Below are positions 63,893 to 64,000 of a stretch of DNA of 64,000 nucleotides, piece by piece. This stretch comes from Magnetospirillum sp. ME-1 (GTDB lineage Bacteria > Pseudomonadota > Alphaproteobacteria > Rhodospirillales > Magnetospirillaceae): contig NZ_CP015848.1 of assembly GCF_002105535.1 (NCBI RefSeq), forward strand, positions 1,550,907-1,614,906, in the 5' to 3' direction. A program made the translations under genes and the position numbers. Each line of letters opens with the position of its first letter. Position 1 is the first letter of the stretch. The notes under the pieces are model-generated. The model was given only the letters and a program-made list of their open reading frames with translations, had not been told where the DNA came from and searched no databases.

Positions 63893-64000
63893 CCCCTCTC
63901 GGGAACATCGGGAACATCGCAAGTAATGTAACCCCCCCCCTCTCCAACGGGGAGGGGGCTCCCCTGGCTGAACCTATCCGCCGGCTCAAGTGGCGCCTCC
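63889..64000 (+). CDS. Open frame continuing past the right edge (partial)
   Basis: A GTG at 63889 in a GTGA overlap opens a frame that stays open to the window end, 37 complete codons. It includes a tandem GNIGNI (GGGAACATC twice) and a run of nine C residues. A 10-bp hairpin (63936-63958) lies inside it, so it may instead be a leader before a later gene. Product unknown. Confidence 0.35.
   Translation, partial: MTPLGNIGNIASNVTPPLSNGEGAPLAEPIRRLKWRL

Overview
The window is 64 kb of GC-rich, gene-dense bacterial chromosome. Several features point to an alphaproteobacterium of the Rhodospirillales, probably Magnetospirillum-like. These are the gene order rpsB-tsf-pyrH-frr-uppS-cdsA-dxr-rseP-bamA-skp-lpxD-fabZ-lpxA-lpxI-lpxB, the use of LpxI rather than LpxH, the very large multi-PAS hybrid kinase, and the abundance of c-di-GMP proteins. 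The genus is an inference; only the broader assignment is well supported.

Layout. 1-8.1 kb (minus strand) is a signalling operon: a dCache/GAF membrane sensor without a kinase, a 2124-residue hybrid histidine kinase, and the start of a response regulator that runs off the left edge. All junctions are ATGA overlaps. 8.2-13.9 kb holds ssb, an unknown gene, gyrA, coaD, two adjacent cyclophilins (one cytoplasmic, one exported) and tRNA-Lys. 13.9-26.4 kb is mixed: small unknown proteins, a BON-domain protein, an EamA permease, a TPR/GT41 glycosyltransferase, a phosphoesterase-lipid kinase pair, a diguanylate cyclase, an acyl-CoA synthetase, an HD-GYP protein and mepA. 26.5-41.5 kb is the conserved block for translation, isoprenoid, phospholipid, outer-membrane protein and lipid A synthesis, ending in gloA. 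41.5-50.6 kb holds a DsbA-family protein, a degenerate PleD/PopA-like GGDEF protein, a complete branched-chain amino-acid-type ABC transporter operon, a TPR-methyltransferase and an aldo/keto reductase. 50.7-62.4 kb has tRNA-Ser, an orphan ABC binding protein, a cell-wall group (YdcF-like, MltB-like, RlpA, DacA), then tmk-holB-metG-tatD-MBL and nhaA. From 62.4 kb to the right edge the character changes: an AT-richer, hairpin-rich non-coding stretch precedes a tightly overlapping run of very small genes led by a DUF736 protein. This looks like the first part of a mobile element.

How the parts work together. The central operon supplies ribosome and translation factors (S2, EF-Ts, RRF), UMP kinase, undecaprenyl and CDP-diacylglycerol precursors, MEP-pathway isoprenoid synthesis, envelope stress proteolysis, the Bam machine and its chaperone, and the early lipid A steps. 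The cell-wall group supplies murein cutting and trimming. Three proteins (21.2, 24.4 and 42.2 kb) make, probably degrade, or probably sense cyclic di-GMP.

Most interesting: the right-edge element with three copies of a 12-bp motif and clustered hairpins; a 19-bp duplication of the tRNA-Ser 3' end; twin hairpins with one shared core upstream of ssb; palindromic operator candidates in the HD-GYP, pyrH, binding-protein and HTH-protein promoter regions; two promoters that imply nearly leaderless mRNAs; and a GGDEF protein that has lost its catalytic motif but kept its c-di-GMP-binding RxxD site.
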